From positions 186,001-250,000 of the forward strand of contig NZ_JAFFPZ010000002.1 of the NCBI RefSeq assembly GCF_016918505.1: 64,000 bases of DNA, read 5' to 3'. The notes beneath the pieces are model-generated. The model had not been told where the DNA came from, ran no database searches, and was given only the letters and a program-made list of their open reading frames with translations. Made by a program: the position numbers and the translations under genes. This document shows, piece by piece, positions 35,986 through 44,984 of the stretch; positions within the stretch are counted from its first letter, which is position 1, and each line of letters opens with the position of its first letter. Origin of the DNA: Desulforhopalus vacuolatus (GTDB lineage: Bacteria > Desulfobacterota > Desulfobulbia > Desulfobulbales > Desulfocapsaceae).

Positions 35986-36021
35986 GCCGAGTATTCAATT
36001 ACCCATAACACTGGAGCACCC

Positions 36022-36534
36022 ATGATTCGTTTCCTGCTGGTTGTAATACTGGGAATTATCATAGGACTGGGCATTGCCCTGGTCAGCGCAGAGATGATAG
36101 AGAAGACTGCGGACGTTGAATTCTGCTCCTCCTGTCATTCTATGGAAGGAGTGGTTGAAGCCTATGGAAATGCAATCCATGGCGGCAATAATAAGGCGGG
36201 TTTCCGCGCTAAATGTACTGCCTGCCATCTCCCCCATGACAATGTTCTGCACTATGTTATGGTGAAGGCCGAGAGTGGTATGAAAGATGTGTTGGGCGAG
36301 GCATTCTGGGTTGATTCCGTTGACTTCGTTGGAAACCTCAAAAACCGTGAGGAGTTTGTTTATACCTCCGGTTGTCTTCAGTGTCATGATATGGAAGCCA
36401 TGAAATACGATATTCCCAAGGCATATCTGGCCCACAAAGATTTTAAAAATGGTGTCGTTAAATCATGTGTAAGGTGCCATGAGAATGTCGGGCACAAAAA
36501 TATCAAGGACCATCTGGTCAAAAATGAAAAATAA
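36022..36534 (+). CDS. NapC/NirT-type tetrahaem cytochrome c
   Basis: Membrane-anchored quinol-oxidising cytochrome of 170 residues. One N-terminal membrane helix (IRFLLVVILGIIIGLGIALV) and four haem motifs: CSSCH 35-39, CTACH 65-69, CLQCH 118-122 and CVRCH 149-153. This fits NrfH/NapC, here feeding electrons from menaquinol to the octahaem protein encoded 13 bases downstream. The pair resembles the haoC-haoA arrangement of Campylobacterota. The start has no strong ribosome site (GGAGCACCC before the ATG is the best). Confidence 0.92.
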   Translation: MIRFLLVVILGIIIGLGIALVSAEMIEKTADVEFCSSCHSMEGVVEAYGNAIHGGNNKAGFRAKCTACHLPHDNVLHYVMVKAESGMKDVLGEAFWVDSVDFVGNLKNREEFVYTSGCLQCHDMEAMKYDIPKAYLAHKDFKNGVVKSCVRCHENVGHKNIKDHLVKNEK

Positions 36535-36547
36535 CAGGAGGAGAAAT

Positions 36548-37867
36548 ATGCGAATACTTTTATCGCTGCTCTTTGTTGTCGGTCTTGTCACCTCTGCATA
36601 CGCAGGAACGGTGGAAAGTGCGGTGAAAACTCTGAAAGTGGATCACGGTATTTCTCCCGAAGGGCAGAAATGTGTACAGTGCCACCAGGAAAAAACCCCG
36701 GGTATTATTGCCGACTGGAAAATGAGTCGCCATGCCCATGCAGGTGTTTCCTGTATTGACTGCCACACCCTTGACAAGGGCAGCCCTATGGCTGCGCAGA
36801 ATTGTCCGGGCGTGAAGGGAACCGATATGTATGTCAGTATCCTTGTTTCCCCGAAAACCTGTGCCCGCTGTCATGCCCAGGAGGTTGAGCAGGCTGGCAA
36901 AGGTGGTCACTCCCGCGGTGCACTGCAGTATCAGGATCCTGAAAATCCCGGTTATAAAACTTTCTTCGAGGGTCTTATTAAAACCCATGAAGGTCAGAAT
37001 TATCCGGAATGTGTTGAGTCTTCCAACATAACGGGCTGCATGCAGTGCCACGGATCCATCATCAAGCTTGACGAAAACAAACGGCCTACGTTCCAAACCT
37101 GGCCGACCTATGGTGTCGGTACGGTATATCCTGATGGTGCCATCGGGAATTGTGTCACCTGCCATACCCGCCATACTTTCAAGATCTCCGAGGCCCGTAA
37201 ACCCGCAGCCTGTGCGTCCTGTCACCTTGGCCCGGATCATCCGGATATCGAGATCTACAATAACTCCAAGCATGGACATATTTTCAACGCTGAAGGTACC
37301 ACCTGGAACTACGACTCAGCACCGGGTGCATGGCAGCCGGGTGACTATCGTGCTCCTACCTGTGCCACCTGTCACATGAGCGGGATTGGTGATCTCAGTA
37401 CTACCCATAATATCTCTGAGCGTCTCTACTGGAACCTGTGGGCCGGACGTTCCGAGGTCCGCAATGGTACTGATCCGATGGATCCTCTCGTTGGAAATGG
37501 ACCTGAAGGTCGCCAGAAGATGAAGCAGGTCTGCAGCAACTGCCATACCGCGCTGCACACGGAAAGTTTCTTCAAGCAGGCTGATCCGCAGGTGAAACTC
37601 TACAATGAGGCGTATTACGACGAGGCTTTGAAAATGAAGAAAGCCCTCGCCGAGAAAGGACTGCTCAAGAAAAATCCCTGGGCTGATACCTTCCAGAATA
37701 CGTTTTATCATCTGTGGCATCATGAAGGACGCCGCATGCGTCAGGGCGCTCTGATGGGCGGACCGGACTATGCACACTGGCATGGTGTGTTTGAGACCAT
37801 GCAGGATCTGTATGAAATGCAGAATATCTACAACAAGCGCATGGAAACCGGAAAGATTGAAGACTGA
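36548..37867 (+). CDS. Octahaem cytochrome c of the HAO family
   Basis: Exported multihaem protein of 439 residues with a signal peptide (MRILLSLLFVVGLVTSAYA, cleavage after AYA). Eight CxxCH motifs at 42, 69, 105, 164, 202, 222, 272 and 329, with a helical C-terminus free of haems, as in hydroxylamine oxidoreductase relatives. The order and the WPTYGVGTVYPDG, HPDIEIYNNSKHG and RAPTCATCHMSG segments support HAO over the pentahaem NrfA family. Paired with a NapC-type reductase, a reductive role (nitrite or hydroxylamine to ammonia) is more likely than oxidation. I cannot judge from sequence alone whether the cross-linking Tyr of true HAO is present. AGGAGG precedes the ATG. Confidence 0.88.
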   Translation: MRILLSLLFVVGLVTSAYAGTVESAVKTLKVDHGISPEGQKCVQCHQEKTPGIIADWKMSRHAHAGVSCIDCHTLDKGSPMAAQNCPGVKGTDMYVSILVSPKTCARCHAQEVEQAGKGGHSRGALQYQDPENPGYKTFFEGLIKTHEGQNYPECVESSNITGCMQCHGSIIKLDENKRPTFQTWPTYGVGTVYPDGAIGNCVTCHTRHTFKISEARKPAACASCHLGPDHPDIEIYNNSKHGHIFNAEGTTWNYDSAPGAWQPGDYRAPTCATCHMSGIGDLSTTHNISERLYWNLWAGRSEVRNGTDPMDPLVGNGPEGRQKMKQVCSNCHTALHTESFFKQADPQVKLYNEAYYDEALKMKKALAEKGLLKKNPWADTFQNTFYHLWHHEGRRMRQGALMGGPDYAHWHGVFETMQDLYEMQNIYNKRMETGKIED

Positions 37868-37890
37868 CGGTTAACATTGCAGGCAGTAAA

Positions 37891-37927
37891 AAAAGAGGCT
37901 GTCCCGTAAGGGGCAGCCTCTTTTGTT
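37891..37927 (+). terminator. Terminator of the cytochrome operon
   Basis: AAGAGGCTG..CCC, GTAA, GGG..CAGCCTCTT, then TTGTTTTTTG. Confidence 0.9.
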
Positions 37928-37946
37928 TTTTGTCTGGAATAAATAC

Positions 37947-38015
37947 TATTTACATTTTGTATTGACTAGGAAACACGACTGCGTGAGGATCTTTTTTGGC
38001 GATTACGAATGATAC
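37947..38015 (-). repeat. Family C fragment
   Basis: Contains TACTATTTACATTTTGTATTG, GACTGCGTG.GGATC, TTTTTTGGCGATTACGAATG; this is the right-hand part of family C in reverse. Confidence 0.7.
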
Positions 38016-38072
38016 CATTTCCATTTTGTATTGATTCATCACCATTGATGGAAAATCGGCACGGCGGTGGTT

Positions 38073-38120
38073 TCCCGCGATGTTGTTCTGTAGACAAGGC
38101 ATGCCTTGTCTACACTGTGA
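38073..38120. repeat. Family D palindromic repeat, copy 1
   Basis: A perfect 24-base palindrome at 38090-38113 centred on ACAAGGCATGCCTTGT, flanked by TCCCGCGATGTTGTT. Copy 2 lies at 40205-40260 in the opposite orientation. Confidence 0.85.
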
Positions 38121-38262
38121 CGGGAAACGTAACGATAACAGTGGAATTACACAACCATTGGTGGGCTAAACTGGTAGTAATTCCCGGAATTATTAAGAGC
38201 AGATACAACCGCGATTGAGCCCCCAAATGAGGCATAACTTAATAGGAATGGTATGAGTAATA

Positions 38263-38456
38263 ATACCATTCCTATTAAGTTGTGACCGTACTGAATGCCA
38301 TTTTCACTTTCTATTGGCGAATTCAAAGGCAGGGGGATGGGAGACAGGAGAAAGGAGACGGGAGGCAGGGAAAAGCAAAAGACGGAACAGCGAAAAACTT
38401 TTTGCCAACGAATAAAAGCTCTAATCATGCGAATAAAGGCAAAAAACTTTAAGAAG
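38263..38456 (+). repeat. Family A MITE-like repeat (copy A7)
   Basis: Begins ATACCATTCCTATTAAG and follows the A2 order to GCGAATAAAGGCAAAAAAC, then gives way to unrelated sequence. Its left neighbour (38216-38254) is the same end in inverted orientation, so two ends meet head to head. Confidence 0.87.
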
Positions 38457-38494
38457 TTACGCTTTTATAAAAAATGCCCTTTTTCACATGATTA

Positions 38495-38606
38495 GACCAT
38501 TTCTATTAAGTTATGCTCTTTTTACATCCTGTTTATTCATTCGTAATCACAAAAAAAGATGTCCACGCAGTCACGCTCTCTGGTCAATACAAAATGTAAA
38601 TGGTAT
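38495..38606 (+). repeat. Family C element, short copy
   Basis: GACCATTTCTATTAAGTTATG to CTGGTCAATACAAAATG.AAATGGTATA, lacking the inner CCACGAATGG part. Confidence 0.75.
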
Positions 38607-38657
38607 AATTCGTGTTTATCCGTGTCCATTCGTGATTTCTCTTGCCGTTTGCATGGT

Positions 38658-40136
38658 TCAGGTTCCGCAGAAGGTGTGAAGTACCCGCTCTTCAACTTTT
38701 GGTGCTTTGGCAAATTCTGCAAACTCAGGTTGTTCTGTAAAGGGTGTCTGGAGTACCTGCAGGAGTTTACGGGCAGGGGTAAAGTCATCATGTTCCTGTG
38801 CCGCGTGTATGGCCTGTTCGATGCGGTGATTCCTGGGAATAAAAAGTGGATTGACGGCTTTCATTCGCTGGCGGTTCGTCGCTGGTTCTTCTTCTGCTGC
38901 TTTCATTCGTTTCTGCCACCTTTCCAACCAGGCGGGCAGTTCGGTATTGTTGTGAAAGAGGGTAGAGAAGGGTGTGGTATCTCCATCAAGGCAATCTGCG
39001 AGGTGGTGAAACGTAAGGGTGAAATCGGTTTCCTCTTGCTGCATGAGAGCAAGCAGTTCCTGCAACAGGGAAGAATCACCCTCACGGGGAGCTTCGATGC
39101 CAATCTTGCACAGCATTGCCTCCGTTAACAGCTGCATAAATTCCTGTTCAAACGATCCTGTTACCGTCTCTATAAACGCCTCCCCATCCTGGCCGAAAAG
39201 CGGCAGCAGACAGTTGCCGAGTCGGCTGAGGTTCCATTTCATAATCGAGCCCTGTGCCGAATAGCGGTAACGGCCGGAAAAATCAATGGAACTGAAGACC
39301 CTGTTCGGGTGGTAGTGGTCCATAAAGGCACAGGGACCGTAATCGATGGTTTCTCCGCTCACGGCGATGTTGTCGGTATTCATCACTCCGTGGATGAAAC
39401 CCAGTGCCATCCACTGTGCTGTGAGTCGTGCTCCGGCCGAGGCAATGGCGGCAAAGAGGTGATGGAAAGGTTTTTCGTTTTCTGCAGATTCCGGGTAGTG
39501 GCGGGCGATGACATATTCTGCGAGCTGGCGTATGGCTTCTTCATCATTGCGGGCGGAGAAATATTCAAAGGTACCGGTCCGTACCAGTCCGGAAGCGACC
39601 CGGACGAGAATTGCGCCGGGCAGCGCACCTTCACTCCGCACTACTTTTTCACCACTGGTCAGGACTGCAAGAGAACGCGTGGTGGGGACGCCAAGGACAT
39701 GCATTGCCTCGCTGACGATGTATTCGCGCAGTACCGGTCCCAGAGCGGCCCGGCCATCACCGTTGCGGGAAAATCTGGTTACGCCGGAACCTTTGAGTTG
39801 GAGATCAAACCGCCGTCCGTCTGCAGTCACCTTCTCTCCAAGTAAAATTGCTCTGCCGTCCCCCAGCTGCGATACAAACGAACCAAATTGATGACCGGCG
39901 TAGGCCATGGCAAGGGGGTGTGAATCGGCAAAGAGAAGGTTACCGGCAAGGCAGGCGGTCAGTTCCGGCTCTTTCGCGTCGAAGGGGAGTTCAAGTTCCT
40001 CTGCAAGTTCGTGATTAAAAAGGCGTAACTCAGGAGCTGTTACCGGCTGAGGTGAGCAGAGTTGATAAAATTTCTCTGGCAGCTGCAGGAAGGTGGTGTC
40101 AAATCCGCAGCTGAGGCGGGCACGGGGGATAGGCAT
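38658..40136 (-). CDS. selO: Protein adenylyltransferase SelO (YdiU family)
   Basis: Pseudokinase-fold enzyme that transfers AMP to proteins, thought to act in redox stress. 492 residues from the ATG at 40136 (AGAGAG just upstream; the frame is open 24 codons further). Family blocks: YAGHQFGSFVSQLGDGRAILLGE, LQLKGSGVTRFSRNGDGRAAL, GPVLREYIVSEAMHVLGVPTTRSL (split for length), HGVMNTDNIAVSG and DYGPCAFMD. The C-terminus ends HTFCGT: a Cys stands where eukaryotic SelO has selenocysteine, as in other bacteria. Monocistronic; repeats on both sides. Confidence 0.94.
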   Translation of the reverse strand: MPIPRARLSCGFDTTFLQLPEKFYQLCSPQPVTAPELRLFNHELAEELELPFDAKEPELTACLAGNLLFADSHPLAMAYAGHQFGSFVSQLGDGRAILLGEKVTADGRRFDLQLKGSGVTRFSRNGDGRAALGPVLREYIVSEAMHVLGVPTTRSLAVLTSGEKVVRSEGALPGAILVRVASGLVRTGTFEYFSARNDEEAIRQLAEYVIARHYPESAENEKPFHHLFAAIASAGARLTAQWMALGFIHGVMNTDNIAVSGETIDYGPCAFMDHYHPNRVFSSIDFSGRYRYSAQGSIMKWNLSRLGNCLLPLFGQDGEAFIETVTGSFEQEFMQLLTEAMLCKIGIEAPREGDSSLLQELLALMQQEETDFTLTFHHLADCLDGDTTPFSTLFHNNTELPAWLERWQKRMKAAEEEPATNRQRMKAVNPLFIPRNHRIEQAIHAAQEHDDFTPARKLLQVLQTPFTEQPEFAEFAKAPKVEERVLHTFCGT

Positions 40137-40481
40137 GGCGTTTCTCTCTGTTGAGTGAGAAAGATGGTCTTTCAGGGTAAGGATGTAGCTCATGAATGTC
40201 AAAGCCATTCAACGATGAGACAAGGCATGCCTTGTCTCTACAACAACATTGCGGGACTCACCGGCATTTAAAAATACAGAACCCTTCCAAAAGGAGATGT
40301 TATGCATCCTCGTTATAGTCTTCATAGAGTCTGACGAGGGTGGAAAAGAAGCATGGCGCTTGTATAATACGATAATTTAGCTGGTTGTGTATGTCTTGTT
40401 GTTTTTTCTTGTTATGGGTACCCTGAAAGAAAAGCTGTTTTACCGCGAAGAACACAAGAATAAATACAAAGGTTGAAAGAG
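40137..40481. other. Divergent gap between selO and the DUF389 gene
   Basis: Holds palindrome D2 (40205-40260), a short GGGTACCCTGAAA (family B head) at 40415 and TACCGCGAAGAACAC (block found also at 59685 and 61755). No gene. Confidence 0.6.
40205..40260. repeat. Family D palindromic repeat, copy 2
   Basis: A perfect 22-base palindrome at 40217-40238 with the same core as D1, followed by TACAACAACATTGCGGGA, the inverse complement of the D1 flank. Confidence 0.85.
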
Positions 40482-41540
40482 ATGGCACAAAGGTTTTTGA
40501 AGATACTTCTTCCGTGGGTGGAGAAGGAGCGGTCCCTTGGCCTGCTCAGCCAGTATGAGGAGTTGTATTACTGGCAGGAGGAATTCTCGAAGGAGAACTT
40601 TGTGGTCAACGTGCTGGTTGAGGCGGAGAGGAGTGAGATTATCATGGATGTCTTTGAACGGACCTTTACCGGTATTAAGGGCTTTCATCTTATCGTTTTC
40701 TCCGTGGTTGCCTCACTGCCACGCCCCCGGGAAGCTGAGCGGGAGAAGAAGGATAACGGTGAGAAGACGGCGGAGGAGATTAAGGAGGAAAAATTGACGA
40801 AGGCAGCGCGGGTGAGCCGGGAGGAGCTTTTTGCCTCCATCTCCGACAGCGCGCGTCTCTCCCGTACGTTTATGGTAATGACTACGCTTGCCGCAGTGGT
40901 CGCTGCTGTCGGTCTGCTCACTGATAATGTGGCGGTGATCATTGGCGCGATGGTGATTGCTCCTTTTCTGGGTCCCAATGTGGCACTGGCTCTCTCTACC
41001 TGTCTTGCCGAAAAAGAGCTGGGCAATCGCGCCTTGAAAACCCTTACCGCAGGTATCGGCCTCGTGCTGGTTCTTACGATATGTTTCGGGTTCTGCTGGC
41101 AGCAGTTCAACCCGCAGACGTCGCTGCTTACTCTCAGTGAGATTGCGGCCCGCACCCGGCCGACTCTTTTCGATGTTGTGCTGGCCTTTGCTTCTGGTTG
41201 TGCCGGAGTGTGGGCTATCACTACCGGGACTTCTTCCACCCTTATCGGGGTGATGGTGGCGGTGGCCCTGCTGCCGCCGCTCACCGTTGTTGGTCTGCTG
41301 CTGGGTGCAGGGGAGCTGCAGGCGGGGCTTCGTGCTTTTCTCCTCTTTGCTGCCAATATCATCGGTATCAACCTTGCCGGGGTGCTTACCTTCCGTGCCC
41401 GCGGTGTTACCCCCCGGACGTGGTGGGGAGAAGGAAAGGCAAAGGCGGCACGGCGCAGGGCCGTGGTGTTGTGGTCTCTGTTGCTGGTGTTGCTGGTAGC
41501 GGTGATTTTCTCTTCTGCTGCTCAGGAAATCATGCAGTGA
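40482..41540 (+). CDS. DUF389 / TIGR00341 family membrane protein
   Basis: Inner-membrane protein of unknown role, 352 residues. A soluble N-terminus (1-110, with a charged stretch EREKKDNGEKTAEEIKEEK) is followed by about six hydrophobic segments. The family core is plain: SDSARLSRTFMVMTTLAAVVA, TDNVAVIIGAMVIAPFLGPN, and GTSSTLIGVMVAVALLPPL. The ATG at 40482 is chosen because AAAGG lies about 9 bases ahead; a TTG at 40473 is possible. No operon partner. DUF389 proteins are widespread and not characterised. Confidence 0.88.
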   Translation: MAQRFLKILLPWVEKERSLGLLSQYEELYYWQEEFSKENFVVNVLVEAERSEIIMDVFERTFTGIKGFHLIVFSVVASLPRPREAEREKKDNGEKTAEEIKEEKLTKAARVSREELFASISDSARLSRTFMVMTTLAAVVAAVGLLTDNVAVIIGAMVIAPFLGPNVALALSTCLAEKELGNRALKTLTAGIGLVLVLTICFGFCWQQFNPQTSLLTLSEIAARTRPTLFDVVLAFASGCAGVWAITTGTSSTLIGVMVAVALLPPLTVVGLLLGAGELQAGLRAFLLFAANIIGINLAGVLTFRARGVTPRTWWGEGKAKAARRRAVVLWSLLLVLLVAVIFSSAAQEIMQ

Positions 41541-41675
41541 AGAAAGCAGAATGGGGCTTCTCTCGGAAAAGAGAGGAAGGTTAATCAGAGGGCGGCGCAC
41601 AGCACGATAATTCTCCTCCCCGAGCTGCTTTGGGCCGTCTGCAGGAGTTTTTCTATGGACGGACTTTCTTCTTAT

Positions 41676-41790
41676 TGGTATTTTGAAAAATTTTGCGTTT
41701 CGTTATATGCGAAGTGCAGAAGGAAATTTACTGCAGGTTTAACTTTGATATCGGAGTCTGGCGCGGACCTCCGGGAACTCATTTATTTAA
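41676..41790 (+). repeat. Family B repeat, copy 5
   Basis: TTTCGTTATATGCGAAGTGCAG, GAAGGAAATTTACTGC, CTTTGATATCGGAGTCTGGC, ACCTCCG; lies 28 bases before the diguanylate cyclase start, where its promoter must be. Confidence 0.78.
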
Positions 41791-41817
41791 CGTTCTTTCC
41801 TTCTCCTTTATAGTGTC

Positions 41818-43707
41818 ATGTCACTGCCATTTGAGACTGAGACTTTTCCCTCGCAAACACGATATCGTTTACGGTTTATCTTCAGCTTCCTTTCCTTCGG
41901 GATACTGCTGATAGCGATGACCATCGCTGTTCTCTACTCCCGCAGTTCTCAAGAGATACATGAGCAGATTCGTCAGGATTATCAGTTTGCCCTTGAGCAG
42001 CGTCGTTTTATTTTTACTCTGACAAAAGAACTTGAAGAGACTCTTTCCGGACTGCAGCGCAGTCCCTTTCTTACCCGTTTTCTTGAAATGTCGACTCCCG
42101 CCACTCGCCAGCGGCTGATTGAGTTGTTTCTCTTCACTGTTGAGGATCATCCCGATTATATGCAGGTGCGTTATCTCGACAGTAAGGGGAATGAAGTCAT
42201 TCGCATAAATCAACGGAAGGCCGGGCAGGCGCCGCAGATTGTCAGCGACAATGGGCTGCAGAACAAGAGCGGGCACTCGTATTTCACCAGAACAATGGAA
42301 TTGCCGGAAGGGGATTTCTGGCGCTCCGATATTGATCTTAATAGAGAGAAAGGCAGGATAGAAGTCCCCTGGCAGCCGACCCTGCGCGTTGCTGTCTCCA
42401 TATTTCACAATGGTCGGAGGCGGGGAATAATAATCATCAACATGCTCCTTGAACCTCTGCTTCAGCGTCTTGTGAAGTCGCAGAAGTTCACTGTGTTTCT
42501 CATTGATTACAAGGGAAACTATATCTACAGTGTCGACCCTCATCTGTGTTGGAGTGTGCAGCTCGCTACCGGTCGCAATATGCTGCGGGAAAATGAAATG
42601 GATGCTCTCAATCTCAGCGAAGGCAGAGATATCGAAGTAAAGGGGTTCTATTTCAATTACGTGGGAAAATTTCTGGAAAACTCACAGCATGTTTTCCTTG
42701 TTTTCAAAGAAAAGGGTGAATACCTCAGCCGTCTGCAGCAGGTCAAAAATTTTACCCAGCTGTGGATGCTCTTCTTTCTGCTGGCAGTGAGTATCCCGCT
42801 CGCCTGGGTTCTCTCAGGGTATCCGCTGCAGCTGCAGCGGAAACTGAGGGATACGGTGATCCGGCTGCAGAAGTTTGATATTATCATCGACCGTTTTGTC
42901 ATGGTGCTGCACGTGGAAAAAGATGGGCGTATTATCGATGCCACCTCTGCTTTTCGCAGACAGTTGAAACTGGATCCTGACGAGGTGACCGGCCTCCATT
43001 ATGCAAACCTTTTTGAGTGCGCAGAGAAAGAGATTGGCCAGCGTAATAAAGGGGGGCTGGCTGATATCCTTAAAGCAAAAGAATTGAAAGGGATTACCGG
43101 AGACGGTCGCAGCTGGTGGGTTACGCAGACAGTCTCTGGTGAACACAACGGTGAAGAGAACTTCTATACGATTATCCTCACCGACATCACCCAGAGGAAA
43201 GTGGTTGAGAAGATGGCCGTCACCGATTCGCTCACCGGCGTAAGCAACCGCATGGGAATTGACAATTTTCTCAGAGGAGCATTTGCCCTTGCGGAACGGA
43301 ACAGTACGCCTTTTTCCTTTATCATTGCTGATATTGATTTTTTCAAAATAGTCAATGATTCCCTTGGCCATCAGGCGGGGGATGATGTCCTGAAAGAACT
43401 GGCACAGATTTTCAGAACTCAGGTTCGCGCTTCGGATCTTGTTGGCCGTTTCGGCGGGGAGGAGTTTGTTTTTATTCTGCTGCAGACCAGGTCTGGCGGA
43501 GCGGTGGCGTTCGCCGGGAAACTGCGTCAACTGGTGGAGGATTTTAAATTCTCACCGGGATGTCCGCTGACGATCAGTTTCGGAGTAGCACAGTACCATC
43601 CGGGAGATACCGCCGAATCCTTATTGAAACGGGCGGATTCCGGATTATATGAAGCAAAAGAGAGTGGCCGGAATCGGGTCGTGTTCAAGGATGTGCAGGA
43701 GGATTAA
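41818..43707 (+). CDS. Membrane diguanylate cyclase (periplasmic sensor, PAS-like, GGDEF)
   Basis: 629 residues. First membrane segment at about 20-42 (FIFSFLSFGILLIAMTIAVLY), a periplasmic sensor of Cache type (about 45-310), second membrane segment about 318-338 (WMLFFLLAVSIPLAWVL), a PAS-like domain (about 355-460), then GGDEF (about 465-625). The active motif is GGEEF at 546-550, intact for c-di-GMP synthesis. The inhibitory site RxxD is present (Arg 537, Asp 540), five residues before it, so product inhibition is expected. No partner gene. The start has no good ribosome site. Confidence 0.93.
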   Translation: MSLPFETETFPSQTRYRLRFIFSFLSFGILLIAMTIAVLYSRSSQEIHEQIRQDYQFALEQRRFIFTLTKELEETLSGLQRSPFLTRFLEMSTPATRQRLIELFLFTVEDHPDYMQVRYLDSKGNEVIRINQRKAGQAPQIVSDNGLQNKSGHSYFTRTMELPEGDFWRSDIDLNREKGRIEVPWQPTLRVAVSIFHNGRRRGIIIINMLLEPLLQRLVKSQKFTVFLIDYKGNYIYSVDPHLCWSVQLATGRNMLRENEMDALNLSEGRDIEVKGFYFNYVGKFLENSQHVFLVFKEKGEYLSRLQQVKNFTQLWMLFFLLAVSIPLAWVLSGYPLQLQRKLRDTVIRLQKFDIIIDRFVMVLHVEKDGRIIDATSAFRRQLKLDPDEVTGLHYANLFECAEKEIGQRNKGGLADILKAKELKGITGDGRSWWVTQTVSGEHNGEENFYTIILTDITQRKVVEKMAVTDSLTGVSNRMGIDNFLRGAFALAERNSTPFSFIIADIDFFKIVNDSLGHQAGDDVLKELAQIFRTQVRASDLVGRFGGEEFVFILLQTRSGGAVAFAGKLRQLVEDFKFSPGCPLTISFGVAQYHPGDTAESLLKRADSGLYEAKESGRNRVVFKDVQED

Positions 43708-43772
43708 ACTTTTGCTACCTTCAGCTGTGAGGTCTTGAAAAGAGCACGATGGCAGTGAGGAAACAGCAAAGC

Positions 43773-43797
43773 GGATTCCAGCCCGGTGCCGGAATCC
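43773..43797. terminator. Hairpin, possible terminator between convergent genes
   Basis: GGATTCC, 11 bases, GGAATCC, followed on the plus strand by ACTTTCTTG; T run is weak. Confidence 0.4.
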
Positions 43798-43810
43798 ACT
43801 TTCTTGTGTA

Positions 43811-43905
43811 CAGGGAACATCGAATAATCACCCATCTTTCTGGTGACAGTCAAAAAATTATCCTCGGAATAGAAAGGAAATACAGGTCATTTCAAGGGTC
43901 CCTGT
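43811..43905 (-). repeat. Family B repeat, copy 6
   Basis: Reverse orientation: AATAATC.CCCATCTTTC, GACAGTCAAAAAATTATCCTC, then TTTCAAGGGTCCC; lacks the middle GATATCGG block. It ends 16 bases from the stop of the peptidyl-prolyl isomerase gene. Confidence 0.75.
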
Positions 43906-43920
43906 TGTAATCGTGACGAT

Positions 43921-44949
43921 TTATTTGAAGTCAATCAGCTCGACATCAAAAACCATCCAGGCGTTGGGCGGAATCGGTCCACGACCCTGTGGTCCATATC
44001 CGAGATCGGGCGGAATGATGAGAACACGCTTCTCGCCTTTTTTCATGTGGATCAAAGCCTGATCCCACCCCGGGATTACCTGGCCGGTATCAACTTTGAA
44101 CTCAATCGGTTCCCCGCGGTCAACTGAACTGTCAAACTTGGTTCCGTCGAGCAGACACCCGGTATAATGCACCTTGATGAGATCGCCTTTCTTCGGGGAC
44201 GGGCCTTCACCCTCTTTCTTCACTACATATTTGAGACCGGTGTGGGTGAAGTGATGATCAGGCCATTTCTGATTTATAAGGCTTATCTCTTTAGCCTGAG
44301 CCTCTTTCTCGCGGTTGCGTTTGTCTTTGTCAAGATTGTTGAGCAGGGAATCAAAGGCGGCCTGATCGCTTTTAAAGGCTGTAGCCTTCCTGCCAGCACG
44401 GATAATTTCCACGGTGTTTATGCTGTCACCCTGGGCGATTTTGTTGACGACATCCATACCTTCAACTACATGGCCGAAGATGGTATGTTTTCCGTCCAGC
44501 CACGGAGTGGGAACGTGAGTGATAAAGAACTGGCTGCCATTGGTGGCGGGGCCGGAGTTGGCCATGGAGAGGATGCCGGGTTTATCGTGTTTGAGGCTGG
44601 AGTCAAATTCATCGGGGAAGTTGTAGCCCGGGCCACCGGTACCGGTGCCGAGGGGACAGCCTCCCTGAATCATAAAATCAGGAATCACTCGATGGAAGGT
44701 GAGGCCGTCGTAGAAACGGCTGCCGGATGCCTTGCCGCCGCCGAGGTCTTTGGTGCCTTCAGTGAGGCCAACAAAGTTGGCAACAGTGAGCGGGGTTTTT
44801 TCAAATTCGAGTTTGCACAGAATCTCGCCCCTGGAAGTGTCGAATTTGGCGTAGAGTCCGTCTTTGAGCGTCTCTTTGGTCATTGCGCTTTCTCCTGATA
44901 GAAATAATAAGAAAAGGGTTGAAAACAGGATGGTCAGTGTCTTTTGCAT
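43921..44949 (-). CDS. Exported cyclophilin-FKBP fusion peptidyl-prolyl isomerase
   Basis: 342 residues joining two unrelated isomerase families. Signal peptide [19 protein letters not shown] (cleavage near residue 22), cyclophilin domain about 29-195 ([38 protein letters not shown]), a helical linker rich in Lys/Glu (about 200-228), and an FKBP domain about 233-342 ([41 protein letters not shown]). The active-site residues of both look intact. Such dual-family immunophilins are known from a few bacteria and protists. A role in folding exported proteins is likely. Confidence 0.93.
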   Translation of the reverse strand: MQKTLTILFSTLFLLFLSGESAMTKETLKDGLYAKFDTSRGEILCKLEFEKTPLTVANFVGLTEGTKDLGGGKASGSRFYDGLTFHRVIPDFMIQGGCPLGTGTGGPGYNFPDEFDSSLKHDKPGILSMANSGPATNGSQFFITHVPTPWLDGKHTIFGHVVEGMDVVNKIAQGDSINTVEIIRAGRKATAFKSDQAAFDSLLNNLDKDKRNREKEAQAKEISLINQKWPDHHFTHTGLKYVVKKEGEGPSPKKGDLIKVHYTGCLLDGTKFDSSVDRGEPIEFKVDTGQVIPGWDQALIHMKKGEKRVLIIPPDLGYGPQGRGPIPPNAWMVFDVELIDFK

Positions 44950-44984
44950 GGTGTTTCACTGCCGGGAGTCAAAAAAAAATAAAA

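Larger units (their letters stand above)
34605..36021. other. 1.4-kb repeat-filled gap between pnp and the cytochromes
   Basis: Contains the pnp terminator, a family C element, a family A fragment, a nearly full family A element and two family B copies. No gene could be supported; short open frames here are made of repeat sequence. 35400-35650 holds AT-rich unique DNA with no clear signal. Confidence 0.75.
37868..38657. other. Repeat-filled gap between the cytochromes and selO
   Basis: Holds the cytochrome operon terminator, a family C fragment (37947-38015), palindrome D1, the outer end of another element (38216-38254), family A copy A7 and a family C copy. No gene supported. Confidence 0.75.

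Noticed and set aside
38658-40136. Selenoprotein in selO
   Set aside because: The position of selenocysteine is a Cys (HTFCGT) and the following codon is a normal stop.
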